Part shown: positions 43,095 through 51,909 of the stretch, one piece after another
Position numbering within the stretch: the first letter of the stretch is position 1
Layout of the letters: each line of letters starts with the position of its first letter
Source of the DNA: Streptomyces chattanoogensis
GTDB lineage: Bacteria; Actinomycetota; Actinomycetes; Streptomycetales; Streptomycetaceae
Assembly (NCBI RefSeq): GCF_001294335.1
Contig: NZ_LGKG01000138.1
Coordinates: forward strand, 1 to 64,000
DNA length: 64,000 nucleotides
Direction: 5' to 3'
Program-made: the position numbers and the translations under genes
Notes under the pieces: generated by a model
What the model saw: only the letters and a program-made list of their open reading frames with translations
Databases searched by the model: none
Told to the model about the DNA's origin: nothing

Positions 43095-44078
43095 TTATCG
43101 GGGCAGGGTCTGGGTGATGCGCCACAGGCGGCGGGGCAGGTCGCCTTCCTCGAAGGCGTGGACCTCGTCCAGGGTCCAGCCGTCGGCGAGGTCGTCGACC
43201 AGGTGGCGGGGGAAGAAGTGCACGGCGAAGCCGCCGTGCTCGAAGATGTCATCGCCGTGGGCTGTGCCGGCGCCGTAATGAGCATCGCCGGTATGCCGCA
43301 CCGTGTAGACGAACACCCCACCCGGCCGCAGGACGCGGCGGACCTCACCGACTGCTGCGTGGATCTCCTTGGTGGACAGGGCCATGCACAGCAGCATGTG
43401 CGCGAAGACCGCGTCCACGGAGGCGTCCGCCAGCGGCAGCGGGTCGCAGACGTCGTGCACCGTGGTGGTCACCCGTTCGGCGACACCGTGCTCGTGGGCA
43501 GCGGTACGCAGCTGGTCCAGGCCGGTGGCACTGAAGTCGGTGGCGAGAACGGTGAAGCCTTCCCGCGCGAAGTACAGTGCGTCGCGGCCGTGCCCGGCTC
43601 CCAGCTCCAGTACGTCCTTCGCGTCGGCGGCACGGAACACCGTCGCCGCGTGGCGGGCGGGCGCCGACGGGGTCTGACCGTACAACCCCGAGTGCGTGCT
43701 GTAGGTCTGCTGCCAGTGTGCGCGCTGCGCTTCGGCCAGCTCTTCCTGCCGGCCGTCGTCGGCGCTGCCGCCGGCGGCGGACTTCAGGGCCTGCCGCAGC
43801 CGGCCGAGGGCGGGCAGGCCGGCCAGCCCGCCTTCGGTTCGGTATATCCGGCAGGTCAGCCCCGGCTGGCGGCCCGGCTCGGCAAACAGGTCGCGGCCGT
43901 CGACCAGGACGGTCGGGGAACCGATGAAACCAGTCCGCTCGGCCTCGGCCTGTTCACTGATCACGCGGGTGGTGAACGACATCTCGCGCTGCCCGATGTC
44001 GTCAAGCGCCTGCCGCAGCAGATCGGCCGCGGGCTCCTCGTTCGGGCAGTCGGCCACCACCACAAGCTCGATCTCCAT
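43095..44078 (-). CDS. Thioredoxin-fold domain fused to a SAM methyltransferase
   Basis: The 327-residue protein has two parts. Residues 1-100 resemble the small thioredoxin-like proteins of actinobacterial mercury/arsenic operons: ELVVVADCPNEEPAADLLRQAL, GFIGSPTVLVDGRDLFAEPGRQPGLTCRIY and LAGLPALGRLRQAL. Residues 120-327 are a class-I methyltransferase with VLELGAGHGRDALYFAREGF, VLATDFSATGLDQLR, HMLLCMALSTKEI and VRRVLRPGGVFVYTVRHTGD. ATG 44078 is chosen because the thioredoxin-like fold starts there. The fusion suggests methylation of a metal- or thiol-bound substrate, but this is inference. Confidence 0.7.
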   Translation of the reverse strand: MEIELVVVADCPNEEPAADLLRQALDDIGQREMSFTTRVISEQAEAERTGFIGSPTVLVDGRDLFAEPGRQPGLTCRIYRTEGGLAGLPALGRLRQALKSAAGGSADDGRQEELAEAQRAHWQQTYSTHSGLYGQTPSAPARHAATVFRAADAKDVLELGAGHGRDALYFAREGFTVLATDFSATGLDQLRTAAHEHGVAERVTTTVHDVCDPLPLADASVDAVFAHMLLCMALSTKEIHAAVGEVRRVLRPGGVFVYTVRHTGDAHYGAGTAHGDDIFEHGGFAVHFFPRHLVDDLADGWTLDEVHAFEEGDLPRRLWRITQTLPR

Positions 44079-44157
44079 GACTCCAGGATCACGCATGCCC
44101 GTGGGTACGGATTCGATGATGCGGCAGATCATGCCCTCGTCACTGCGGCCGGCCGCG

Positions 44158-44730
44158 TCAGTGCCGGCTGTTGAGGAAGCCGATGGCGACCGCTCCCCAC
44201 CAGCAAAGCTGAGACACACCCGCGGTAGCCGCGCCCCATATCAGGACCCGAGGCGATGGTGTGCAGGCTGCGCTCTGGGACAGACGGTGGGCAAGCACTT
44301 TGGCCTGCAGACCGTTGAGCGTAAGGATCAGTACAAGGGCCAGCTTGGTGCAGGTGAGGGGAGAACCGAGGTCGGGGTGGAGCATGGCGCCGCTGCCAAC
44401 CAGTCCGGCCAGGCCCGCCCAGACCGGCGCATGGAGACGGTTGGCGGTGGTGAGCGCTTCGGACAGCGAACACCTGCCCGTAAGCCACAGCAGGCCGTAG
44501 TAGTCGATCACCACAACCGCACCGAACCCCAGCACCAGGGAGGCCAGGTGGATGAAGAGGGCCACCGTGTGGAGAGCCGGGTCGGGGTGCAGATGGGCAG
44601 AAACCCACAAACAACTGGCGAGCGTGAGGCTGGCCAGCAGAGCGGCAACACCGAGGGCCCACCATGAGTCGTGCAGGCGCAGGGGAGGGCTTTGACCTGC
44701 AGAGGTGTTGGTTGCGGACAGCGATGGCAC
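44158..44730 (-). CDS. Four-helix integral membrane protein under an iron-box-like site
   Basis: The 190-residue protein has four membrane helices (WWALGVAALLASLTLASCLWV, TVALFIHLASLVLGFGAVVVIDYYGLLWL, WAGLAGLVGSGAML, LALVLILTLNGLQAKVLAHRL), with His residues inside or next to helices. The pattern is reminiscent of CopD-like or cytochrome-b-like proteins, but no family is certain. GTG 44730 has GGAG at good spacing. A DtxR/IdeR-type palindrome lies 31 bp upstream, and a second one faces the divergent ZIP transporter gene. It is therefore likely repressed by metal. Confidence 0.65.
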   Translation of the reverse strand: MPSLSATNTSAGQSPPLRLHDSWWALGVAALLASLTLASCLWVSAHLHPDPALHTVALFIHLASLVLGFGAVVVIDYYGLLWLTGRCSLSEALTTANRLHAPVWAGLAGLVGSGAMLHPDLGSPLTCTKLALVLILTLNGLQAKVLAHRLSQSAACTPSPRVLIWGAATAGVSQLCWWGAVAIGFLNSRH

Positions 44731-44760
44731 GTCGGTCTCCAGGCGGCTCACACATAAAGA

Positions 44761-44777
44761 AGGCAAGGCTTACCTAA
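44761..44777 (-). promoter_or_regulatory. Iron-box-like site (DtxR/DmdR/IdeR type)
   Basis: On the minus strand it reads TTAGGTAAGCCTTGCCT, close to the actinobacterial iron box TTAGGTTAGGCTAACCTAA. It lies 31 bp before the membrane-protein start. Confidence 0.7.
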
Positions 44778-44878
44778 ATGTCGCCGCCCCGGTCAACACC
44801 GAAAGGCCGGATCGGCCCGCGGGCACCCAAAGCGTGGCCTCGTCGAGATGTTGCCGAGATCTGACGAATCAATGGTTG

Positions 44879-44895
44879 TTAGGTAAGCCTTGCCT
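44879..44895 (+). promoter_or_regulatory. Iron-box-like site before the ZIP transporter
   Basis: TTAGGTAAGCCTTGCCT is the same 17 bases as the site at 44761-44777 in reverse, so the divergent genes carry a mirror pair. It lies about 54 bp before GTG 44949. Confidence 0.7.
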
Positions 44896-44948
44896 GCTCT
44901 ATGTTCTGCGCGCCGCTCCCCCTCGGTTCCGCAGTCACCTGGAGCATC

Positions 44949-45782
44949 GTGTCCGGTTCTCAGATCGCTCTGCTCGGCGCCATCGCCGGCTTCACCATCT
45001 ATCTCGGGCTGCCCATCGGCCGCCTGCGTAACCCCGCACCCCGGCTGAGGGCCGGGCTCAATGCAGTCGCCATCGGCATCCTGCTCTTCCTGTTCTGGGA
45101 CGTTCTCAGCGCAGCCTGGGAGCCCACCGACGCCGCGCTGGGCGACAAGCACTGGGGTACCGCCGCCACCGGTGGGCTGGTCCTCGCCGCCGGTCTCGCT
45201 GCCGGTCTGGCCGGCCTCGTCTACTACGACCGCTGGACCGCACGCCGCCAGACCTCCGCCGTCGTGTCCTCCTCCGACGGTCCGGGGGCGGCCGCCGGGA
45301 CCGAACCGGCACCGGCGCCGCAGTCTCAGGCCGGCAGCCTGGCGATGATGATCGCCATCGGCATCGGGCTGCACAACTTCGCCGAGGGCCTGGCCATCGG
45401 CAACTCCGCCGCCAAGGGCGAGATCTCGCTGGCCGTGCTGCTCATCATCGGCTTCGGTCTGCACAACGCCACCGAAGGCTTCGGCATCGTCGCGCCTCTG
45501 GCCGCCGAGGGCACCCGCCCCTCCTGGATAAGTCTCGCGCTGCTCGGCCTGATCGGCGGCGGCCCCACCTTCGCCGGAACCCTGCTGGGCCAGCACCTGG
45601 TCAGCGACACGCTCTCCATCGCCTTCCTGGGGCTGGCGGCCGGATCGATCCTCTACGTCGTCATCGAACTCCTGGCCGTCGCCCGCCGCGCGGCCCTGAA
45701 GGAGCTCACCACCTGGATGATCCTCGTCGGCCTGCTCCTGGGCTTCGCCACCGACGCCGTCGTCACCGCCGCCGGCGTCTGA
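44949..45782 (+). CDS. ZIP-family divalent metal transporter
   Basis: The roughly 277-residue protein has eight membrane helices in the ZIP arrangement. A His/charge-containing cytoplasmic loop follows helix 3, and the metal-binding motifs are GLHNFAEGLAIGNSAAKGE in helix 4 and GFGLHNATEGFGI in helix 5. It imports Zn, Fe or Mn. GTG 44949 with GGAG four bases upstream is favoured over ATG 44901, which would begin only five bases after the iron box. The box implies repression under metal sufficiency. Confidence 0.88.
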   Translation: MSGSQIALLGAIAGFTIYLGLPIGRLRNPAPRLRAGLNAVAIGILLFLFWDVLSAAWEPTDAALGDKHWGTAATGGLVLAAGLAAGLAGLVYYDRWTARRQTSAVVSSSDGPGAAAGTEPAPAPQSQAGSLAMMIAIGIGLHNFAEGLAIGNSAAKGEISLAVLLIIGFGLHNATEGFGIVAPLAAEGTRPSWISLALLGLIGGGPTFAGTLLGQHLVSDTLSIAFLGLAAGSILYVVIELLAVARRAALKELTTWMILVGLLLGFATDAVVTAAGV

Positions 45783-45879
45783 AACGTCTGAAACACCGGA
45801 AGCGAACACGCCTCGCTGCGAGGGGGGACAGCCGCCCTCGCGGCGTCCACCCCGCGGCGGCGGCAACGACACCCCGGGA

Positions 45880-45990
45880 TTACGCGAGGACGGACCGAAC
45901 CGACTCCGGTGACCGTCCCAGCACCATCGTGCCGTCGTCGGCGGTGATGATCGGCCGCTGAATCAACGTGGGGTGGGCGGCAAGCTCCTC
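45880..45990 (-). pseudogene. C-terminal fragment of an ArsC-family arsenate reductase-like protein
   Basis: The frame reads WIEELAAHPTLIQRPIITADDGTMVLGRSPESVRSVLA and then a stop. This is the typical ArsC/Spx C-terminus (HPxLIQRPI and GRxPExV). The redox-active N-terminal CxxS or C-terminal Arg region upstream is absent, and the frame before it is unrelated. Confidence 0.65.
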
Positions 45991-46128
45991 GATCCACCGG
46001 GTGCGGTCCGCCGCTTCGCGCGGCCACGCCGCCAGGCACCGAGGTACCAACGGTGCAGCGCGGCAATCGCCTCCGGCTGAAGCCCAAGTCGCGCATGGTG
46101 CCACCTGGGCTTTGTCCGAGCCGGCCGG

Positions 46129-46362
46129 TCAGTTGTCGCGGTAGTTCGGGGCCTTGATGAGCAGATGCTGACGCCCCGTGATCTCCGGTACGTAGACCGT
46201 CTCGTTCCAGCCGGGCTCGGCCACCGGCTCCAGAGCGATCGAGACGGCGCCTTCGTGGACGCCGAAGTGCTCCGTGACGAAAGCGGTGACCGTCTCGGCG
46301 AGCTGTTTCTTCTGCTCGTCGGTGAAGTCCACGGGGAAGTGTTTGATGTTGACGTGCGGCAT
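46129..46362 (-). CDS. 4-oxalocrotonate tautomerase-family protein
   Basis: The 77-residue protein begins Met-Pro (MPHVNIKHFP), so the catalytic N-terminal proline of the tautomerase superfamily is present after Met removal. TDEQKKQLAETVTAFVTEHFGVHEGAVSIALEPV and NETVYVPEI follow. Family members enolise or dehalogenate small carbonyl compounds. It lies 46 bp downstream of the indigoidine synthetase on the same strand and is probably in the same transcript. A role in pigment or by-product handling is possible but unproved. Confidence 0.8.
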   Translation of the reverse strand: MPHVNIKHFPVDFTDEQKKQLAETVTAFVTEHFGVHEGAVSIALEPVAEPGWNETVYVPEITGRQHLLIKAPNYRDN

Positions 46363-46408
46363 AGGGGCTCAGGGCTCCTTGGTTTCGTCGGAGGGCTGTG
46401 GGGTGGGC

Positions 46409-49400
46409 TTACCGGAACGAGGGAGAGTGGCGTGTGCCGAGGTGGGATCGGATCGCCGACACCAGTTCGGCGACGCCCTGTTCCTTCAGCACGCTGTAGT
46501 GGTCGCCGTCCAGGTCGACCACGGCGGGGGGCGTGGCGGAGTAACCGGAGCGGCCCTCGATGAACGAGTAGTCGTCTCCCGCGGCCTTGAAGATGGCCAC
46601 CGGAGCGTTCAGGCGTCGTTCGGCCAGTTCGCGGAAGGTGTACTCGAATTCGTACGTCTCCGCCACGATCCGGGTGATCCTCCGGATGAGCTGCTCGTCG
46701 AGGGCGGGAGACACGCTGTGGACGAAGGCCAAGAAGCTGTCCTCGTCCCGCGTTACCTCCAGGCACTGATCCAGCTCGGGTCCGCTGATGGTGCCCGCGA
46801 AGACGGAGAACAGGATCGTCACATACGCCGGGTTGCGGTACGAGGCCGCACGCCCGTGGCGGTCGCCGTCGGCCTCGCGGACCTTCGGGTTCCCGGGGCA
46901 GAGCAACAGCAGGTTCGCCACCTGCTCGCCGGCCTGCTCCAGTTGCCAGGCCGCCTCGAAGGCGACCCGTGCGCCGAAGGAGTACCCCCACAGCGTGTAC
47001 GGGCCCCTGGGTTGCACGCGCCGGATCTCGGCCACGTCGGCGGCGGCCATCTCCCGGATCGTCGGGTAGGGCGTCTCTCCGGCGTTGATGCCATGGGCCT
47101 GTATCCCGTAGAAGGGCCGGCCGATGCCCGCCTCGCGCCCCAGCAGGCGGAGGTTCATCGGATAGCCCCCAAGTCCCGGCCAGCAGAACACCGGGCTGTC
47201 CGCACCCTCGTTGTCCAGCAGCACCAGCCGTGAGGACGGTTCACTGCCGTCGCTCCCGATCCGGGCCGCCAGATCGGCCAGCTTCGGGCACTCGAAGACG
47301 ACCTGGAGCGGCAGCTGCGTACCGAACTCCTTGTTGATCTTGTTGATGAGCGCGACGGCGGTCAGCGAGTTCCCTCCGGAGGCGAAGAACTCGTCCTCCA
47401 CGGAGACGTTCTCGTACTTCAGCGCCTTGCCCCACTCCTCGGCGAGCCAGCACTCGGTCCGTGTCGCGGGGGCGACGTAGGGAGCGGCCGTATCGGCCGA
47501 GCGGACGGCATCGGAGGCGGCCAGGGCCTTGCCGTCGATCTTCCCGTTCGCGGTCAGCGGCAGCTCGTCGAGCACCAGGACCCGGTTCGGGATCATGTAG
47601 TCGGGCAGGAGATGGGCCAGTTCGTCCTTGATCATCTCCGCCGGGCCCTTCATGTGGACCGCGTCCTCGTGCATGCCCTCGCTGCGGATCTGCTCCTCGC
47701 TGACCTTGCCGCCGAGGAAGAAGTACGACGCGCCGGACCCGATCCCGCACGCGGCCAGGATGTCGTCCATGCGCCGTGCCGCCGGCAGCGGATGGCCGGT
47801 CCTGGAGCTGTAGCCGGACGACATGAAGCCCAGCCCGAGGCCGTTGCGCTGCAGGTGGTGCAGTTTTGTCCCCAGGCTGATGTACTCCAGCCACTCCTGG
47901 TCGGCCCGGCTGACGGCGGTGATGCCGAAGCCTGCCCGGTCGTACACCTTCTGGTTGATGGCGATCACATGCTTACGGAGCACCAGATCGTCGGAAATGC
48001 GGACGAGATCGCCGCGCACATGACAATACTGACCGGCCGTCAGATCTGCCACGCCTCCAGGGTGGGCCTGCACAAAGATCTCGGTCGGGTCCTGCGGGGG
48101 CATCCCGTCGCTGGGGTGAATCTCGAATGTGCCCAGGTAGTAGTCCTCGTCGGCGACGTCCAGGCCGTTCTTGACGGACGGGCGGTAGGCCAAGGGGCGG
48201 ATGTTCAGCCCGTATTCGGGCAGCACCTCCTCGAACAAGCCGACCATGTGCCCGGTTTCGAACTCCAGCACTTCCTGGATGTTGTTCTTGTACACCGGCT
48301 CGATCGCCCGCTTCTTGCCGACGAAGTGAACCGCGAAAGACGTACCCGACGGGTCGGCCGCATCACCGATCCGGACCAGGGTGTGGTCGACGGGGTGGTA
48401 GTAGTACACGCCCGCATCCAGGCCGGCCACGCCGCCGGCCCCGCCGGCCTCCAGATACATCTGCGTCGCATACAACGCGCCGGGCGAAGCGTAGGCGTAC
48501 TTCGGCAGCAGCCGCTCCGCACTGCGGTACTGGCCGAACCACCTGAGGATCTCGCCGAGTTCGGCGAACGTCACCTCATCAAGGCCGCAGGAGAAGCTGC
48601 TGACCGTCCGCGGGGCGAGAAGTTCCAGGACGTCGGCCCGGGTGACCTGCCCGCCCTCGTAGAAGCGGTAGGTCTTGCGGGCAAAGGTCTCCCGCCGCTG
48701 ACGCTGGGTCTCCTGCTTTCCGGGCAGTTCCACCACTGGTCTTGCGTGGAGCTCCTCAGGGTCCCTGACGCCCGGGTTGGACAGTTGCGCCTTCACCTGA
48801 AGCTTGGTCGCCTTGGACTGGTGGTGACCGCCGTGGTTCCCCTGGTCCATCAGCGCTGCTTCCTTCGGGTTCAGCTCGACGCACGCCACCAGGTTCTGGA
48901 AGCCGGTCCGGGCGTCGTCGGTGACGAGGGCAGCCGCTCGCTTGACCCAGGTGTGCTCCTCGATGGCCAGGGCGATTTCGTCCAGCTCGACGCGGTAGCC
49001 GCGCAGCTTGATCTGGTTGTCGGTCCGGCCGGAGAACTGGATCGTGCCGTCCGGGTTCCAGTAGGCCAGGTCCCCGGTCCGGTACAGCCGCTCCGTCGGG
49101 ACGAAGGGCGAGGGGACGAAACGCTCCCGCGTCTGCTCGGGCCGGTGGAGGTAGCCGCGCGCCAGCTGGACGCCGCCGATGTACAGCTCGCCGGTCTCAC
49201 CGATGTCCACCGGTGCGAGATCCTTGTCGAGGATGAAGCACTGGGTGTTGTCGACGGGCACGCCGATCGGGATCGTGCCGGCACCTTCGCCGATCTCGTC
49301 CGGGTCGACCAGATACGCGGTCGCGTTGATGGTGCACTCGGTCGGGCCGTAGAGATTGACCAGCGAGACCCACGGAAGCTCGTCGGCGAAGGTCCGGGCA

Positions 49401-50278
49401 AGCTGCCGGGAGAGTGCCTCACCGCCGGAGAACACCCGTCGGAGCGAGGTGCACAGGGAGAACTCCTCGTTGTCCAGCAGCGCCTGAAGCAGGGTCGGCA
49501 CGCACTGGAGCGTGGTCACCTCGTGCTTGACGAGGGTCTGGATCAGGGCCTGCGGGTCCCGGTAGATGCCGGGTGCACCCACCACGACCCGACCGCCCAC
49601 CGCAGGAGCCAGGATCTCCCACTGCGCCGCGTCGAAGCTCATCGGCGTCTTCTGCAGCACCGTGGTGCCCTTGCCCAGGTGTCCGCAGGCGTGCATCCAC
49701 CGCATCTGGGACATGATGCTGCGGTGCTCGATCATCACGCCCTTCGGCCTGCCCGTGCTGCCCGAGGTGTAGATGACATACGCCAAGTCGTCCGGCCGGG
49801 GCACCGTGGGACTCATCTCGGTGCCGGGCTCTTCGCGGCGGGCCTCGGCCTCGGCCAGGGTGACGATCCGCGTCCCTCGCGGGACAAGCTCGGCCAGGCG
49901 CGCGGCCAGGTGGTCCTGGGTGACGATGACGCGGGTGCGGCTGTCCTCGATCATGTAGCGCAGCCGGTCCTCGGGGTACTCCGGGGACAGCGGCAGATAG
50001 GCGGCTCCAGCGAACAGGATGCCCCACGCGCCGGCCATCAGGTCCAGGGACGGTTCGACGTACAGACCGACGCTGTCGTCAGCGCCCACGCCCAGCCGCT
50101 GCAGGCAGGCGGCCAGCCGGCTTCCCGCCTGCACCAGCTCCCGGTAGGTGAGGCTCTGGTCACCGCAGGCGGCCACCATGGCCTCGGGCTGAGCCTCCGC
50201 CTGCTCCTTCAGCAGGCCGGGAAGGCTACTGCCCAGGTGCGTGTGGCGTATTCGTGCGCCGAACGGTGCGGTCTTCAC
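46409..50278 (-). CDS. indC: Indigoidine synthetase, single-module NRPS (A-Ox-T-TE)
   Basis: The 1,289-residue protein matches the size and order of BpsA/IndC, which cyclise and oxidise two L-Gln to the blue pigment indigoidine using FMN. Visible are A3 YTSGSTGRPKGV (about residue 173), A5 NLYGPTECT, A7 LYRTGDLAYW and A8 GRTDNQIKLRGYRVELDEI. An embedded oxidase domain spans about 530-850 (RKTYRFYEGG, ASPGALYATQMYLE, DEDYYLGTFEIH, NGLGLGFMSSGYSSRTG). These are followed by A10 LTANGKIDGKAL, the carrier Ser in FFASGGNSLTAV (about 967), and a thioesterase with WGYSFGA and DGDHYSVLK. GTG 50278 has GGAGGA upstream. A phosphopantetheinyl transferase must come from elsewhere. Confidence 0.95.
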   Translation of the reverse strand: MKTAPFGARIRHTHLGSSLPGLLKEQAEAQPEAMVAACGDQSLTYRELVQAGSRLAACLQRLGVGADDSVGLYVEPSLDLMAGAWGILFAGAAYLPLSPEYPEDRLRYMIEDSRTRVIVTQDHLAARLAELVPRGTRIVTLAEAEARREEPGTEMSPTVPRPDDLAYVIYTSGSTGRPKGVMIEHRSIMSQMRWMHACGHLGKGTTVLQKTPMSFDAAQWEILAPAVGGRVVVGAPGIYRDPQALIQTLVKHEVTTLQCVPTLLQALLDNEEFSLCTSLRRVFSGGEALSRQLARTFADELPWVSLVNLYGPTECTINATAYLVDPDEIGEGAGTIPIGVPVDNTQCFILDKDLAPVDIGETGELYIGGVQLARGYLHRPEQTRERFVPSPFVPTERLYRTGDLAYWNPDGTIQFSGRTDNQIKLRGYRVELDEIALAIEEHTWVKRAAALVTDDARTGFQNLVACVELNPKEAALMDQGNHGGHHQSKATKLQVKAQLSNPGVRDPEELHARPVVELPGKQETQRQRRETFARKTYRFYEGGQVTRADVLELLAPRTVSSFSCGLDEVTFAELGEILRWFGQYRSAERLLPKYAYASPGALYATQMYLEAGGAGGVAGLDAGVYYYHPVDHTLVRIGDAADPSGTSFAVHFVGKKRAIEPVYKNNIQEVLEFETGHMVGLFEEVLPEYGLNIRPLAYRPSVKNGLDVADEDYYLGTFEIHPSDGMPPQDPTEIFVQAHPGGVADLTAGQYCHVRGDLVRISDDLVLRKHVIAINQKVYDRAGFGITAVSRADQEWLEYISLGTKLHHLQRNGLGLGFMSSGYSSRTGHPLPAARRMDDILAACGIGSGASYFFLGGKVSEEQIRSEGMHEDAVHMKGPAEMIKDELAHLLPDYMIPNRVLVLDELPLTANGKIDGKALAASDAVRSADTAAPYVAPATRTECWLAEEWGKALKYENVSVEDEFFASGGNSLTAVALINKINKEFGTQLPLQVVFECPKLADLAARIGSDGSEPSSRLVLLDNEGADSPVFCWPGLGGYPMNLRLLGREAGIGRPFYGIQAHGINAGETPYPTIREMAAADVAEIRRVQPRGPYTLWGYSFGARVAFEAAWQLEQAGEQVANLLLLCPGNPKVREADGDRHGRAASYRNPAYVTILFSVFAGTISGPELDQCLEVTRDEDSFLAFVHSVSPALDEQLIRRITRIVAETYEFEYTFRELAERRLNAPVAIFKAAGDDYSFIEGRSGYSATPPAVVDLDGDHYSVLKEQGVAELVSAIRSHLGTRHSPSFR

Positions 50279-50306
50279 GGGTTCCTCCCCACTCACTGAT
50301 GCATGG

Positions 50307-51212
50307 TCACGAGGCATGAGCGACGGGCTCCTCAGCCGATATCTGGACTCTCGGCCGCTGCCGGGGCTGGGCCAGGACGACAGCGGCGACGACGGCCACG
50401 GCGCCGGCCAGCTGGAGCGGCGACAACGCCTGGCCGAGGAAGGCGTAGCCGAGGACCGTTGCGGCCAACGGGCTGGCGAACCCGAGGATCGATACCGCCA
50501 GTGCGGGAAGCCGCTCGATGCCCCGGAACCACACCGCGTAGGCGACCAGGGCCCCGATCACGCTCAGGTACCCGAACCCGGCAATGTTCGAGCCGGTGAT
50601 GCGACCGGGGAGTCCCTCGGCGACCAGCGCGGCCGGCGCCAGAACCAGGCCCCCGACGGTCAACTGCCAACCCGTGAAGGTCAGTACGTTCACCCCCGCC
50701 GGCCGACCCCAGCGCTTGGTGAGCACGATGCCGGACGCCATGCAGACCGCGCCCCCCAGACCGGCCAGCACACCTACGGCGTCCAGACCCGCCTGCGGCT
50801 GCAGCACCAGCAGCGCCACCCCCACCACCCCGAGCACGCACGCCGCCACTTGCATCGGCCGGATCCGGTCCTTCAGCAACGCTGCCGCCAGCAGCAGCAC
50901 CAGCATCGGCTGCACCGAAACCACCAGGGCCGCAACGCCACCGGGCAGGTGATACGCGGCCACGAACAGCAGGTAGAAGAACGCGCCGATGTTCAGCACA
51001 CCCAGCACCAGGGCACGCCACCACCACACCCCGCGCGGCAGCACCCGGCCGACCGCGAGCAGCACCAGCCCGGCCGGCAGCGCTCGCACGGTGGAGGCCA
51101 GCAGCGGCCTGTCGGGCGGCAGGAGCTCCGTCGTCACCAGGTAGGTGCTGCCCCAGACCGCCGGAGCCAGGGCGGTCAGGACCGTGTCGAACGCCAGCCG
51201 GTTGCCTCTCAC
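50307..51212 (-). CDS. EamA/DMT-family transporter in the indigoidine operon
   Basis: The roughly 301-residue protein has ten membrane helices and two EamA halves. The first half has ALAPAVWGSTYLVTTELLP and LPAGLVLLAVGRVLPRG, and the second has AGFGYLSVIGALVAYAVWFRGIERLPALAVSILGF. Such proteins export metabolites or amino acids. Its stop is 28 bp before the indC start on the same strand, so it may export indigoidine, a precursor or glutamine-derived products. GTG 51212 is preceded by GGGGGC; ATG 51239 is an alternative. An iron-box-like site at 51385 lies upstream. Confidence 0.85.
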   Translation of the reverse strand: MRGNRLAFDTVLTALAPAVWGSTYLVTTELLPPDRPLLASTVRALPAGLVLLAVGRVLPRGVWWWRALVLGVLNIGAFFYLLFVAAYHLPGGVAALVVSVQPMLVLLLAAALLKDRIRPMQVAACVLGVVGVALLVLQPQAGLDAVGVLAGLGGAVCMASGIVLTKRWGRPAGVNVLTFTGWQLTVGGLVLAPAALVAEGLPGRITGSNIAGFGYLSVIGALVAYAVWFRGIERLPALAVSILGFASPLAATVLGYAFLGQALSPLQLAGAVAVVAAVVLAQPRQRPRVQISAEEPVAHAS

Positions 51213-51384
51213 TTCGCCCCCTGCACTGCCAAGACCCATGAGACGTACAGGACAGCAGCGCCTATGACAGGCACGGATCTGGGCACGGCGATTTCTCCCA
51301 TTCGGGCAGGACTGCGCAGCAGGAAATGTCGGACCGGCCGCACCTTCGAGTGCGCGACAGAAACCGACCGGTGAGACCATAAGC

Positions 51385-51402
51385 TAGGCAAGGCTTACCT
51401 AA
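51385..51402 (-). promoter_or_regulatory. Iron-box-like site upstream of the indigoidine operon
   Basis: On the minus strand it reads TTAGGTAAGCCTTGCCTA, the same core as both boxes at 44.8 kb. It is about 170 bp before the proposed EamA start and faces the operon. A further site for the opposite strand lies at 51547. Confidence 0.7.
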
Positions 51403-51546
51403 CAAGAGCGCGTTCCGCAGGGCGCCTGCCGCGTATGGCCTGCGATCTCTCGCAGGGCAGTCGACTCAACAGCCCTGAGACGGCACAGCTGTTGCGCCAG
51501 GCCGCACCTGAACCAGGGCGCGGGCCGCACACACTTGCCCTTACAC

Positions 51547-51564
51547 TTAGGTACGCCTAACCTA
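51547..51564 (+). promoter_or_regulatory. Iron-box-like site before the truncated DoxX gene
   Basis: TTAGGTACGCCTAACCTA closely follows the iron-box consensus and is more symmetrical than the other three. It is 53 bp upstream of the DoxX start. Confidence 0.7.
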
Positions 51565-51616
51565 TGCCGGTGGCTGCCCCCGTCGAAGTTGTCACCTCCG
51601 TCGAAAGGGCCCACCG

Positions 51617-51793
51617 ATGTCATCCCTCCGCAAGAACGCCGACAAGGCCACGCCCTATGCGCTGGGTCTCTTCCGGATCGTCATCGGCCTGCTCTTCGCC
51701 TGCCACGGCGCGTCTTCGCTCTTCGGGATCTTCGGCGGGCACATGGGCCAGGGCGGAACCGTTCCCACCGGCGTCTGGCCCTACTGGCGGTGA
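51617..51793 (+). pseudogene. DoxX-family membrane protein, cut after 58 residues
   Basis: The start is intact: SSLRKNADKATPYALGLFRIVIGLLFACHGASSLFGIFGG, then GQGGTVPTGVWPYW. These are the first helix and re-entrant loop of DoxX. Intact members have 130-160 residues and four helices. Here an in-frame TGA follows and IS110 DNA begins. The iron box upstream suggests that the intact gene belonged to the same metal regulon as indC. Confidence 0.75.
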
Positions 51794-51796
51794 TGC

Positions 51797-51908
51797 GGGC
51801 CGCGAGCGCAGCGGCCTTTTCCGCGATCACCGCCTCACCCGGCGCCAAAGCGCACTACCGGCGTCGACGCGACGACCACGGAGACAGGCACGCAGCCGCC
51901 CAGACGCA
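51797..51908 (+). mobile_element. IS110-family transposase scrap
   Basis: The frame reads ITASPGAKAHYRRRRDDHGDRHAAAQTHL, from the C-terminal (serine) domain of IS110 transposases. It separates the DoxX fragment from the serine-hydrolase fragment. Confidence 0.65.
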
Positions 51909-51909
51909 C

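Noticed and set aside
47612..50299. 895-codon plus-strand frame opposite indC
   Set aside because: It is the antisense of a well-recognised NRPS, with His/Arg/Leu/Asp-rich shadow composition.
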